Shown here in pieces: positions 46,230-55,537 of a DNA stretch of 64,000 nt. Each line of letters begins with the position of its first letter. The first letter of the stretch is position 1. The notes below the pieces were generated by a model. The model did not search any database. It worked only from the letters and a program-made list of their open reading frames with translations, and had not been told where the DNA came from. Position numbers and translations under genes: made by a program. The DNA comes from Sulfurimonas sediminis. Its GTDB lineage: Bacteria; Campylobacterota; Campylobacteria; Campylobacterales; Sulfurimonadaceae. The DNA lies in NCBI RefSeq assembly GCF_014905115.1, contig NZ_CP041235.1, positions 1 through 64,000 of the forward strand, given 5' to 3'.

Positions 46230-46919
46230 ATGAAAATAAGTATAAAAAGAGATTTTGATTTTATAGAATATAATGTAGATATGCAAGATGCAACGCTCCT
46301 TGAAGTAATAGAGACCATTAAAACCGAACAAGACAGCTCTTTAGCCTACAGCAGCGGATGCAGAAGCAGTGTCTGCGGCAGCTGTTCGATGCGTGTGAAT
46401 GAAAAAGAGGTGCTTGCCTGTGCCTATAAAGTGCAAGACGGGGATGTTGTTGAACCGCTCAAAAATGTAGAAGTCATACGGGATCTGGTTGTCAATATGG
46501 ACAAAGCGCTTGCAACGAAAAAACGTGCAAAAACATGGCTGCAAACATATAACAAAGAGGCAAAACTCACGCATGAAGATGAAAAAACAAATGCTTTGCA
46601 GAGTGACTGTATTTTATGCGGTTCCTGTTATTCTGCCTGTCCGGTTTACGCTGTCAACGAAGCATTTTTAGGCCCTTTTGCACTCACGGGTGTTTGGAAA
46701 TATGTGAGTGACAAACGCGAAGCTGCACCGGAAGAAAAAATCGAGACAATTCAGAAAAACGGTGTCTGGGACTGTACTCTGTGCAATGAGTGTACTTTGG
46801 TTTGTCCGCAAAATATCTCTTCAAAAGCAGATATAGAAAAACTCCGCATGCGTTCGAGTATGGCAGGATACAGTGACCCGAATTTTGCGCAAAACTTCGG
46901 TGGAGGCCTCTCATTTTAA
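46230..46919 (+). CDS. Fumarate reductase/succinate dehydrogenase-like iron-sulfur subunit
   Basis: A 229-aa FrdB-like protein. [2Fe-2S] ligands: C44, C49, C52, C64. First ferredoxin motif: C127, C130, C133, C137. The second motif, CTLCNECTLVCP (C182, C185, C188, C192), has an extra Cys (C185) where FrdB has Val or Ile, so the usual [3Fe-4S] cluster is probably [4Fe-4S], as in type E SdhB. The start has GAGGAG at 46217-46222. No membrane anchor or CCG-domain gene follows, so the electron partner is unknown. Confidence 0.85.
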   Translation: MKISIKRDFDFIEYNVDMQDATLLEVIETIKTEQDSSLAYSSGCRSSVCGSCSMRVNEKEVLACAYKVQDGDVVEPLKNVEVIRDLVVNMDKALATKKRAKTWLQTYNKEAKLTHEDEKTNALQSDCILCGSCYSACPVYAVNEAFLGPFALTGVWKYVSDKREAAPEEKIETIQKNGVWDCTLCNECTLVCPQNISSKADIEKLRMRSSMAGYSDPNFAQNFGGGLSF

Positions 46920-46926
46920 CAAAATA

Positions 46927-46935
46927 TGCTAAAAT
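46927..46935 (+). promoter_or_regulatory. Extended -10 promoter
   Basis: TG-C-TAAAAT at 46927-46935, 35 bases before the dual-receiver gene. Confidence 0.55.
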
Positions 46936-46970
46936 GTGCAGCTTAAAATAAAACAGATGGATGTAAAAAT

Positions 46971-48089
46971 ATGTTTAGTTGTAAAAGTCAGAAGCAAAGA
47001 TTAGAGAATAAAAACTTTAGGATTCTTATTGTTGAAGATTCTCGGGTTATTAACAACACCTTGACTTCAAGGTTACAGGAGAAGGGTTTTAATTGTCTGC
47101 AAAGTTATGATCTTGCAACGGCACGTGATATTTTGCAAAACAATGACATTACGCTTGTGATATTAGATTTGCATCTCCCTGACGGCGAAGGTGAAGATCT
47201 GATTGAAGAGATAAAAGAAGCAAACAAAGCAACAAAAATTGTAATTTTTACATCTGAGAATGATCTTTTACGAAGAGATGAACTTTTTCGGCTTGGTATT
47301 TTAGACTATTTGCTCAAAGGTAAAAATGCCAATTTAACGGTAAAAGAAATTTTAAATATTATACAAAGCATACAAATCAATCCTGGTTATACACTACTGA
47401 TAGTAGACGATTCCCGTGTAATAAGAAAAATGATGCAGAAAATTTTGTCTTCGTGTGGATATACTATCATTGAAGCAAAAAACGGCGCTGAAGCTATTGA
47501 AAAAGTAAAAGAAACAAATGTTGACTTGATGCTGCTTGATATGCAAATGCCTGATATGAGTGGTTTGGACGCTTTAAAGCAGATAAAGCAGGATGAAAAA
47601 AATTTCCATCTTCCTGTATTTATGATTTCGAGTACTTTAGATATAGAAGTAATGCGTGATGCCTATAAAGCAGGTGTGCTTGATTATTTTAAAAAGCCTT
47701 TTTCTCCTGAAGAGTTGAAACTCAAAGTGGAACAGGTGATTCGACAAAAGCAGATTGAGACGGATTTACAGTGTACCTTAAGGGTAAGTGAAGTGTGCAG
47801 CACTCTTTTGAATGAGTTTTATGCGAGCGCAATATTTTATGCAGATCTCAAACTGAAACAGACAAATGAAAAGTTCCAAAATGAATTTGGCAAAGATATA
47901 TCAAATATGACACAGGCTTTTGAAAGATTTGATATACGACTGATGGAAGATATTATAATGAGTATGAAAAATCGTAAAAATTATAGTACTGTCATTAAGG
48001 ATAAGGAAAACCAAACATATCTTGTGAAACTGCTTCCTGTAGAACAGCATGAGTTTTTAATGATTTTTGAGAAGCTTACAAAAGTTTAA
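46971..48089 (+). CDS. Response regulator with two receiver domains
   Basis: A 372-aa protein: receiver 1 at about 15-130 (phospho-acceptor in LVILDLHLPDG), receiver 2 at about 140-262 (LMLLDMQMPDM) and a C-terminal domain of about 105 aa with no recognised output motif and a PAS-like look (ASAIFYADLKLKQTNEKF). No DNA-binding or GGDEF domain is visible. It converges on the HD-GYP gene, which is in a kinase operon, so the three may form one phosphorelay. Confidence 0.85.
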   Translation: MFSCKSQKQRLENKNFRILIVEDSRVINNTLTSRLQEKGFNCLQSYDLATARDILQNNDITLVILDLHLPDGEGEDLIEEIKEANKATKIVIFTSENDLLRRDELFRLGILDYLLKGKNANLTVKEILNIIQSIQINPGYTLLIVDDSRVIRKMMQKILSSCGYTIIEAKNGAEAIEKVKETNVDLMLLDMQMPDMSGLDALKQIKQDEKNFHLPVFMISSTLDIEVMRDAYKAGVLDYFKKPFSPEELKLKVEQVIRQKQIETDLQCTLRVSEVCSTLLNEFYASAIFYADLKLKQTNEKFQNEFGKDISNMTQAFERFDIRLMEDIIMSMKNRKNYSTVIKDKENQTYLVKLLPVEQHEFLMIFEKLTKV

Positions 48090-48097
48090 TCTTCAGT

Positions 48098-49138
48098 TTA
48101 ATCTTCTTGGAACTGCTCATAAATAGTTTTTACTTTTTCAATATTTTCTAAAAAAAGCTCAACAATTTTTGGGTCAAAATGTGCCTCTTTTTCCTCTTTC
48201 AATAAGCTTAAAGCCTTCTCAAAACTCCATGCCTCTTTATAGGGACGCTTGGATGTAAGTGCATCAAAAACATCAGCGACGGCCACTATACGACCATAAA
48301 GAGGAATCTCTTCTCCTTGCAGTCCTTTAGGGTATCCTTTACCATTGTATTTTTCATGATGGCTTGCCGCTATGACCTCTCCGGCTTGCAAAAATTCATT
48401 TTTCTTTCCGTGTAAAATGTTTGCGCCGATAAGAGAGTGCGCTTGCATTTTTTGAAATTCATCCGGTGTTAATTTTCCGGCTTTGAGCAAAATGGCATCA
48501 TCAATGCCGATTTTTCCTATGTCATGCAGAGGTGCTGCATAGTATATGATGTTTTGTTCTTTTTCACTTAGTCCATATGCTTCGGCCAAAAGTTTTGAGT
48601 AGTGAGCGACACGAGAGATGTGACTTGCAGTTTCGGGGTCTTTGTATTCTGCCGCTTTAGAAAGGACTTCGAGTGCTTCATACTCACTCTGTTGCAATGC
48701 AGCGGTTGCTTCTTTAACTTTTATTGAGAGTTTTTCATTAAAATCTTTGGTGAGGTTCAAAGAAGTCTTAATAGCAAGAATATTATGTAGACGCAGTTTA
48801 AAAACTACAGGAGAAATTGGTTTGACTAAAAAGTCCGTAACACCGATTTGCAGTGCTTTATGCATCATCTCATTATCATTATTTGCGGTAATCATAATGC
48901 TTACCAAATCAGGATGTTCTTTCTTTGCTTCTTCTAAAAGTGTGATTCCGTTAATACCAGGCATATTAAAGTCAGTAATAAGTGCATCAACAGGATGGTT
49001 TTGTAAATATTCTAAAGCTTGTGTAGAATTACTGAAGCTGGAGACATTTTTATAGCCTTCGTTTTGTAAAATGTTTTCCAACAGCATCAGATTGACAATT
49101 TCATCATCAACGATAAGTATATTTAATTTATTTTGCAT
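48098..49138 (-). CDS. Response regulator with HD-GYP phosphodiesterase domain
   Basis: A 346-aa protein: receiver (D56 in ITDFNMP, K106 in LVKPIS), a linker helix, then HD-GYP with H205/D206 (HDIGKIGI) and G268-Y269-P270. HD-GYP enzymes hydrolyse cyclic di-GMP. The active-site signature is intact. It starts inside the last 11 bases of the large kinase gene, so the kinase is its likely phosphate donor. Confidence 0.92.
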   Translation of the reverse strand: MQNKLNILIVDDEIVNLMLLENILQNEGYKNVSSFSNSTQALEYLQNHPVDALITDFNMPGINGITLLEEAKKEHPDLVSIMITANNDNEMMHKALQIGVTDFLVKPISPVVFKLRLHNILAIKTSLNLTKDFNEKLSIKVKEATAALQQSEYEALEVLSKAAEYKDPETASHISRVAHYSKLLAEAYGLSEKEQNIIYYAAPLHDIGKIGIDDAILLKAGKLTPDEFQKMQAHSLIGANILHGKKNEFLQAGEVIAASHHEKYNGKGYPKGLQGEEIPLYGRIVAVADVFDALTSKRPYKEAWSFEKALSLLKEEKEAHFDPKIVELFLENIEKVKTIYEQFQED

Positions 49139-52100
49139 TTGCTAAAGTACCTTTAAGTGAAGTGACATAGTCATCTATGGTTTGAAAGATGTCATTATAA
49201 CGAACTTCAATATTGTTTTTTATATTTTTTTCTATCTCCTGCATGAAAGTACTGATTTCATCTAAAGAGAGCGTTCCTGCACTTCCCTTGATTTTATGGG
49301 CTGTGTCGAGTATGCGTTGTGTGTCATTCTCTTTTATAGCCTCTTTGAGCTCAGTGAGTGAAGTTTCTACATTTTGTGTAAATGCTCTAAGGAGTTTTAT
49401 AATGACTGCCTCATCAAGTTCTAAGCGCATTTTGTTTTTTTGCAGTAACTCTGCAAAATCAAAGGCTTTTTGTTGTTGGGATGGAGCATACTTGAGAATG
49501 ATGTTGTCAAGTTCTACTGCTTTAATCGGTTTTGCTATATAATCATCCATGCCTACTGCCAGAAATCTCTCCTTGTCGCCTTTGAGCGCATTGGCAGTCA
49601 ACGCGATAATAGGAATGTGCTGTGACAGTTTTTTTCGTATCATTTTTGTTGCATCCAAGCCATTCATTTTTGGCATATTGACATCCATAAATATCATATC
49701 ATAGTGAGAAGTAGTGGCTTTTTGTACGGCTTCTTCTCCATCATGTGCAAACTCATACACAATGTTTTCATGTTTTTCAAGCAGTGATTCAATAAGCATG
49801 CGGTTGATATCATAATCTTCTGCAACAAGAATTTTCAGCGTTTGTGTCAAGAGTCGTTTTACCTCTTGGTGTTGCGATGTATGGTTTTGCATTTTAGAGA
49901 GGAGAAAATTATAGAGGTTTGAGCTGAAGGATTCATCAAATGTCAAGTCAACACAATCAAGATGCTCATTGTTACATGTATCGCTTATACAAACAATTTG
50001 CTCCCGTGGAAGAATGCTTCGTGCCTGCATCCCTTTTTCTGTATCAAGCGTCAAGATAATGCTGTTTGGCGAGAGTTTGGAAAGAAAATCCTCCTCTTTT
50101 TCGATATGTTTATAGTTTAAATGAAAAGATGCCAGCGTCTCGTCTATTTTTTGTATAATGAGGTGATTTGTATCTCCAATGATTAAGAGTTCATAATCCG
50201 TTAAAAGTTTGCTGAGTGTTGTGCTGTTTTGGCATTTTTCAAATTCAAGATCAAAGAAAAATGTTGTTCCTTTGCCTTCTTGGGATCGTACTTCTAATTT
50301 GCCACCAAAGAGTTTAACCAAATCGGCACTGATAGTCAGACCAAGTCCGGTACCACCGAATTTACGGGTTGTAGAGTCATCAGCCTGTGAAAACGGCTTA
50401 AAGATTGTCTGCAGTTTTTCTTTTGGTATGCCTATGCCGGTATCGCTGATGCTGAAGCGGATGGTTTGAAACTGCTCATTTGCTTTGATTACTTCTGTTT
50501 TAAAGAGTACCTCTCCGTTTTGTGGGGTAAATTTAATGGCATTTGAAAGAAGGTTTGTAATGACTTGTCTCAGTCGTGTCGGATCACTGAGTATGCATTC
50601 AAACATCTTTATATCAAAGTGATGCTGATATACCAGAGATTTTTGCTCCGCAAGTGATTTGAGAAGTTCATAGGTGGTAGAAAACTCTACATAAGGGTTT
50701 ATCTCAATATATTCAAGTTCTATTTTATTGTTTGCAATTTTGGACGAATCAAGTATATCATTAATGATACTTAAAAGTGTCTGCGTAGAACTGTTGATGA
50801 TATCTACATATTTTTTTTGCGTATCTGAGAGCTCGGTGCTTTGAAGAAGTTCTGCAAATCCAAGAATACCGTTCATAGGCGTTCGTATTTCATGACTCAT
50901 ATTTGCCAAAAACATTGCCTGCGCTATTTCTGCTTTTTGGGCTTTTTGTTTTGCCTGTTCGAGTTCGGTGATGTCATTGAATGTGTGAATCACATACGTT
51001 GTTTCATCGTCATAGACAACTTCACGGGATTTTACATTATATATGCGTTCTTGATGGTTTGCGTCCAACATCAAGGCTAAATGAAGCTTGTATGGCTCTT
51101 TGAGTATAGGGTCATACCACATTTTCGGTCTTTTTTCTTTTTTCAGATACCCCTCTTTTTCGATAAAAAGATCACAAATGCACTCATGCCAACTTACAAA
51201 ACTCTCCAGATCCTCATATCCAAAAGTTCTATAAAAGGCCTGATTCATTTTGTCAATTTTGTTGTTTTTTGTAACTATGACTATGTTTTCTTCGTTATCC
51301 AGAAGCATATTGGTGAATTTAAGTTGGTTTTCATAGGCCTTTTTACTCGTAACAAGATCTGTAATATCTTCCCTGATTGCCATATACTCTGTTATGTTGT
51401 GCTCTTGATCAAAAATTGGAAATATATGTGATTTTACATAGTAAATAGAGCCGTCTTTTGCTCTGTTTGCAAGATTTCCATGCCAGACATTTCCTTTTTT
51501 TATGGTCTGCCACATCTCTTTAAAAATCTGTGCATCGGTAAGCGGATTTCGTATAATATTATGGTTTTTTCCAAGAAGTTCACTCTTTTTGTAGCCACTT
51601 ATCTTTTCAAACTCTTCATTAACATAGGTGATTTTTCCTTGCAGGTCAGTTCTGGAAATAATAATGACGCTGTTAATGGCTTCCAGAAATTCATTGAGTT
51701 TGAATTTTGTTGTATCAAACTCTTTTTGCTGTTGCTGCAGGTTTTTGGAAACATAGTCTATAAGGTGCAAGGTCGCACTCTCTGTCAGTCTGCTTGGCTG
51801 TGTAAACTCTTTATGGATGATAGGTGTTTTTTTGAAATGTTTTGTTCCTTTTTCATTGAGAAAAAGAAGGGTATTTGTCATATTGAGCATCATTTGGTGT
51901 TGCGCATCAGTATAAAACTCCCCATAGGTAAAAAAACCGGCAGTAGGAGCTAACTGTGATATGCGAATAAATGTTTTTTCCAATTCAAATGATAAAAACT
52001 GTTTTCTTCCGGCACAAGAGTAGATGAAAGCCGCTTGAAATTCTTTATTTGTCAAATCACTTTTTTCTGCAGGGTCGTAATGATTCACAACTCTTGAGCT

Positions 52101-52952
52101 TCCTAAACCAAAGTGTACTTTATCTCCCTCTTGCAATTTTCCGGCATAGATTATACTGCCATCTTCAAGTACATTTATCATTGATCTGGCAATAAGAACA
52201 CCATTTTCCTGCTTTAACAGAGGAAATTCTGAGGCTGATGCCGGCATATTTTGAATGACTTCTTGGCCTAAAACTTCACCATAGAGCATCTTGATGGGCT
52301 TGTTGTTTATTTCATAAACTCTGTTTCCTTCTGCTTTTGTAATGATAAACGGTGGACCAACGGCTCTCCAACCTAAATTATAATCATTGGTGACTTCAAG
52401 GGCATCTCCATGCAGGGCAACAGCAACGGTTCCTGTATTGTAAATTTTATTTTGATAAATGACAAAGGTATGTGAAAAAGTAAGCAGATCTCCTGCCATT
52501 CCTCCGGCAATGATAATATTTTTATTGTTATGTGCATTAAATCCACAGAGGTACTCTTCTCCTAGATGTGACAAGCCCTCAACAAAGGAAATAACACACT
52601 TTGTGTCATCTTTGAGAAGTTTTTTTGCAACCTTTTCACCAAGTTTGTAAGAATCTTTTTCGTCTATATAAACTGCATCAAGTGTTGTTTTTTCAAAAAC
52701 AGAGATACTCAAAATTACATGTTTTTCCAACATCTGGCATTCAAGTATTTCACCTGCTGTGGAAGCACCTATCAGTTTGGCATTTGGAAGAATTGCACAG
52801 ACATCATTTGCAATCGTTTCAACCTCTTCTGTATCTTCTATCGAGGTAAACATTTGGATTAAAATTGTATCACTGAAAAGATGCACATCGTTGACATGTA
52901 AATACTCGAGGAACTCTTTCTTGGAGGTATATTTATAGTTAAGCTGTTTCAT
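49128..52952 (-). CDS. FIST-PAS hybrid histidine kinase with receiver and Hpt domains
   Basis: A 1274-aa cytoplasmic sensor kinase with no membrane helix. Order: FIST N- and C-domains (about 1-365, with GASTAGEI and GGMAGD), two PAS domains (about 425-660, with IREDITDL between), HisKA with H687 (MSHEIRTPMNG), ATPase (DTGIGIP, GGTGLGLTI), a degenerate receiver-like stretch, a receiver with D1090 (FMDVNMPKMNG) and Hpt with H1219 (AHKIKGSAGTL). FIST domains are thought to bind small ligands such as amino acids. The output probably passes to the HD-GYP protein encoded directly downstream. Confidence 0.92.
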   Translation of the reverse strand: MKQLNYKYTSKKEFLEYLHVNDVHLFSDTILIQMFTSIEDTEEVETIANDVCAILPNAKLIGASTAGEILECQMLEKHVILSISVFEKTTLDAVYIDEKDSYKLGEKVAKKLLKDDTKCVISFVEGLSHLGEEYLCGFNAHNNKNIIIAGGMAGDLLTFSHTFVIYQNKIYNTGTVAVALHGDALEVTNDYNLGWRAVGPPFIITKAEGNRVYEINNKPIKMLYGEVLGQEVIQNMPASASEFPLLKQENGVLIARSMINVLEDGSIIYAGKLQEGDKVHFGLGSSRVVNHYDPAEKSDLTNKEFQAAFIYSCAGRKQFLSFELEKTFIRISQLAPTAGFFTYGEFYTDAQHQMMLNMTNTLLFLNEKGTKHFKKTPIIHKEFTQPSRLTESATLHLIDYVSKNLQQQQKEFDTTKFKLNEFLEAINSVIIISRTDLQGKITYVNEEFEKISGYKKSELLGKNHNIIRNPLTDAQIFKEMWQTIKKGNVWHGNLANRAKDGSIYYVKSHIFPIFDQEHNITEYMAIREDITDLVTSKKAYENQLKFTNMLLDNEENIVIVTKNNKIDKMNQAFYRTFGYEDLESFVSWHECICDLFIEKEGYLKKEKRPKMWYDPILKEPYKLHLALMLDANHQERIYNVKSREVVYDDETTYVIHTFNDITELEQAKQKAQKAEIAQAMFLANMSHEIRTPMNGILGFAELLQSTELSDTQKKYVDIINSSTQTLLSIINDILDSSKIANNKIELEYIEINPYVEFSTTYELLKSLAEQKSLVYQHHFDIKMFECILSDPTRLRQVITNLLSNAIKFTPQNGEVLFKTEVIKANEQFQTIRFSISDTGIGIPKEKLQTIFKPFSQADDSTTRKFGGTGLGLTISADLVKLFGGKLEVRSQEGKGTTFFFDLEFEKCQNSTTLSKLLTDYELLIIGDTNHLIIQKIDETLASFHLNYKHIEKEEDFLSKLSPNSIILTLDTEKGMQARSILPREQIVCISDTCNNEHLDCVDLTFDESFSSNLYNFLLSKMQNHTSQHQEVKRLLTQTLKILVAEDYDINRMLIESLLEKHENIVYEFAHDGEEAVQKATTSHYDMIFMDVNMPKMNGLDATKMIRKKLSQHIPIIALTANALKGDKERFLAVGMDDYIAKPIKAVELDNIILKYAPSQQQKAFDFAELLQKNKMRLELDEAVIIKLLRAFTQNVETSLTELKEAIKENDTQRILDTAHKIKGSAGTLSLDEISTFMQEIEKNIKNNIEVRYNDIFQTIDDYVTSLKGTLANAK

Positions 52953-52996
52953 AAGGTTTTTTCATAAATTTTTATTTATTTTAGCAAACAAATACT

Positions 52997-54712
52997 TTAT
53001 CTGACATTTACCCTTTTCATAGGCGGTTTGTAGTGTGGGTCTTTGCCCTCTACCGTCCATAACTCTTTTGCCAAGGCACTCACTGTTTTTTTGAAATCAT
53101 TCTCTACCAGTGCAAGGTCTGAAAAATTCTTAAAAAGCAGCTTTTCTTCTTCTTTACATGTAAGCGGAGTCTCCTGTTTTGGCAGAGTGAGTGCTGTTTT
53201 GTTTTTCAGGTTGCAAAGATGCCAGAGACTGAGAAAATCTTCGGAGTATTTGTTCAAAATATGGTGGGCATAGAGCTGAAAGTTTTTGTATTTGCTTTTT
53301 TCAAAAAGTTCTACAATGAGTGTCAGCGTCTCTTTTAAGTGCACAAACGGGACCATGGAAAAGAGCTGTCTTGCCACACTCTTTCCGCTGTCATGTTCTG
53401 CACCTATAAAAACTCTTGCTCCTCCGTCGGTATCTCCGAAGTTGTTGGTTTTTAGCCCTATAAGCCCGATGTCGGTGTGGCGGTGGCGCCCGCAGCCTTT
53501 TGCACAACCTGAAAAACCGACTTTTATTTTATGTTTGTAGATTTTTTCCAGCGGCAGGTATTTGGCACTTTCATCTTTAATGCTCCAGACCGCATAGGGA
53601 CAAAGATTGCCGGCACAAGCAACTATCGTGGAGCTGAGTGCGGGTGAATCAAAAGGCGCTACTTTTTCATTCACACCAATGATGTAGATATTTTGGTCTA
53701 TGCCCAAACGGATTTGGGCATTGTGTTTGTTGGCATAATCACTGATTTGGCGCATCTCTTCGGGTGAAAGACGTGCAAAATCTGTTTGATAACAAAAGGC
53801 GTATTTGTTGTTATTTAAAACTTCAAACTCTTCAAACTCTTTATGCAGGAGTTGTATTTCACCTGCAGTGTCGAACTGTTTGCCATATACATCCTCCATA
53901 AGTTCTTTGAGCCTGTCCAGTCCAAGCTCTTCTATCATGTAAAAAAGTCTGGTTTTAGAACGTGAAAATCGAGAGCCGTGTGTATAAAAAGTCTCTACAA
54001 AAGCCGTGAAAAAATCAAAAACCTCTTCGTAGCGTAAAAATATATCTGCATCTTGGGCAATCTCGGTGTTCTTGCCGCCCATATAAACATTAAAGCCGTA
54101 AGTCTCCTCTTTTTTGGCAAGCGCAAAGTAGAGATCGTTTGCAAAAAAGGAGTTGACATTTGCCTCGTTACCCGAGATACCGATACTCACACGGCGGGGT
54201 AGCATACCGACATATTTCGGGTTTTTGATGATGTAATCCTGCATCTGTTTTATCAGCGGATAGACTTCTATTTTTGCGTGTCTGTTGACACCGTCATAGA
54301 CATCGGTTACGATATTTCTGATGTTGTCGCCAAAACTCTGCCAGGTAATAAGTCCGTTTTCATTTAAGAGTCTGAAAAGTTCATGGACATCGTCAGCTTC
54401 GACATCATGGAGCTGAAAGCCTGCTCGTGCCGTGATGACGAGGGTCAAATCATATTTGTTGACTATATCTGCTAAAAAGTTAAACTGTTTTGTGCTGATT
54501 CTGCCTCCGGCTACACGAATACGAATGGTGAATTCATCTTCCAAAAAATCGGTATTGAAAATCCCAAAATCCTGCAGATAGTACCGGTCACCTTCACCCA
54601 GACTCTCAAAATCAATGGTATCAAACTCTTTGACAAAATAGTCATAGGGTTTGAGTCTGGCTTTGTAGCGTTCACGTTTGTTGAGTTGTTTTTCCAAATT
54701 TTCTTCCTGCAT
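52997..54712 (-). CDS. Nitrite/sulfite reductase (siroheme, [4Fe-4S])
   Basis: A 571-aa ferredoxin-type nitrite or sulfite reductase with the two-fold ferredoxin-like repeat (GGRISTKQFNFLADIV near 70-85). Cluster and siroheme cysteines: C366, C371, C403 and C407. The second pair has the usual Cys-x3-Cys in GCAKGCGRHRH; the first pair is Cys-x4-Cys (CAGNLCPYA) instead of the usual x5. Whether it reduces nitrite or sulfite cannot be told. It is a single gene after a 44-base gap from the kinase. Confidence 0.87.
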   Translation of the reverse strand: MQEENLEKQLNKRERYKARLKPYDYFVKEFDTIDFESLGEGDRYYLQDFGIFNTDFLEDEFTIRIRVAGGRISTKQFNFLADIVNKYDLTLVITARAGFQLHDVEADDVHELFRLLNENGLITWQSFGDNIRNIVTDVYDGVNRHAKIEVYPLIKQMQDYIIKNPKYVGMLPRRVSIGISGNEANVNSFFANDLYFALAKKEETYGFNVYMGGKNTEIAQDADIFLRYEEVFDFFTAFVETFYTHGSRFSRSKTRLFYMIEELGLDRLKELMEDVYGKQFDTAGEIQLLHKEFEEFEVLNNNKYAFCYQTDFARLSPEEMRQISDYANKHNAQIRLGIDQNIYIIGVNEKVAPFDSPALSSTIVACAGNLCPYAVWSIKDESAKYLPLEKIYKHKIKVGFSGCAKGCGRHRHTDIGLIGLKTNNFGDTDGGARVFIGAEHDSGKSVARQLFSMVPFVHLKETLTLIVELFEKSKYKNFQLYAHHILNKYSEDFLSLWHLCNLKNKTALTLPKQETPLTCKEEEKLLFKNFSDLALVENDFKKTVSALAKELWTVEGKDPHYKPPMKRVNVR

Positions 54713-54803
54713 AAGTACCTACATGTAAAATATGAAAGGATAGTAGCAATTTTTTCTTTACATGTAGATGATATAGGTCAATTTTGTGTTTTCAAGCCGC
54801 AAA

Positions 54804-54920
54804 GCCCGCACTGAAGTACGAGTTCCGAAGAGGAGGTTTATATTTCTTCGGAATCGGTACTTCAGTGCCGACTGTTGCAATAGTCTTGCCACTCTCAGCC
54901 GGCACTGAAATACCGGTTCC
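54804..54920. repeat. Cluster of three palindromic extragenic repeats (BIME-like)
   Basis: Copies at 54804-54826 (+), 54850-54870 (-) and 54898-54920 (+) share the core GCACTGAAGTAC and a TTCC end. The first two face each other: 54808-54831 and 54845-54868 form 24-base arms matching at 21 positions around a 13-base loop, a very stable hairpin. They fill the 314-base gap between the divergent nitrite/sulfite reductase and yajQ genes; the rest of the gap holds the yajQ promoter. A fourth copy is at 46187. No transposase of the RAYT type is in the window. Confidence 0.8.
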
Positions 54921-54993
54921 AACAATGGGATTTGCATTTTTAAAACTAAATTCTTTTCTGAAATATCGACTGTTATTGATAACAAACAAACTA

Positions 54994-55002
54994 TGTTATA
55001 AT
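54994..55002 (+). promoter_or_regulatory. Extended -10 promoter of yajQ
   Basis: TG-T-TATAAT at 54994-55002, followed by AAAAAGGA and the ATG at 55027. Confidence 0.65.
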
Positions 55003-55026
55003 TAAAACAAAAAAAGGACAATACCC

Positions 55027-55524
55027 ATGGCAAAAGAACACTCATTTGATATAACGGCAAAAATAGATATGCAGAATTTGAAAAATGCTATTAACCTGGT
55101 AGACAGAGAAGTCTCCAATCGTTACGATTTCAAGGGAACACCGTATGAAGTGAATCTGAAAGAAAAAGACAAAGTGCTGGTACTTGTGGCTTCGAGTGAT
55201 AACAAACTTGATGCACTCAAAGACATTGTCATAGCAAAACTGCTCAAACAGGGGCTTTCCTCAAAAGTGCTGGATGAACTTCGTGTGGAAGATGCCAGCG
55301 GAGGCACACGCAAGGCAACTTTTAAAATTGTAGATTATATAGAATCAAAAGAGGCAAAAAAAATTACAGCAGAGATAAAAAAGATGAAACTCAAAGTCAA
55401 TGCACAGATAGAAGGGGATTCTATTCGTGTAAAAGGTGCGAAACTTGATGATCTGCAAAAGGTGATAAAGATGGTGCGTGAAGGCGAGTGGGAAGCGCCT
55501 TTGGTTTTTGAAAATATGCGTTAG
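55027..55524 (+). CDS. yajQ: YajQ-family nucleotide-binding protein
   Basis: A 165-aa protein with the duplicated ferredoxin-like fold of YajQ: starts MAKEHSFDITAKIDMQ, with VDREVSNRYDFKGT and the conserved end VREGEWEAPLVFENMR-like. Members bind cyclic di-GMP and some act as transcription co-regulators (for example in Xanthomonas). This genome region also encodes an HD-GYP enzyme, but no direct link is shown. Confidence 0.92.
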   Translation: MAKEHSFDITAKIDMQNLKNAINLVDREVSNRYDFKGTPYEVNLKEKDKVLVLVASSDNKLDALKDIVIAKLLKQGLSSKVLDELRVEDASGGTRKATFKIVDYIESKEAKKITAEIKKMKLKVNAQIEGDSIRVKGAKLDDLQKVIKMVREGEWEAPLVFENMR

Positions 55525-55537
55525 CAGGGGAAAAAAG

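Noticed and set aside
54758-55060. Short frames on both strands between the reductase and yajQ
   Set aside because: They run through the palindromic repeats and have no family features or ribosome-binding sites.
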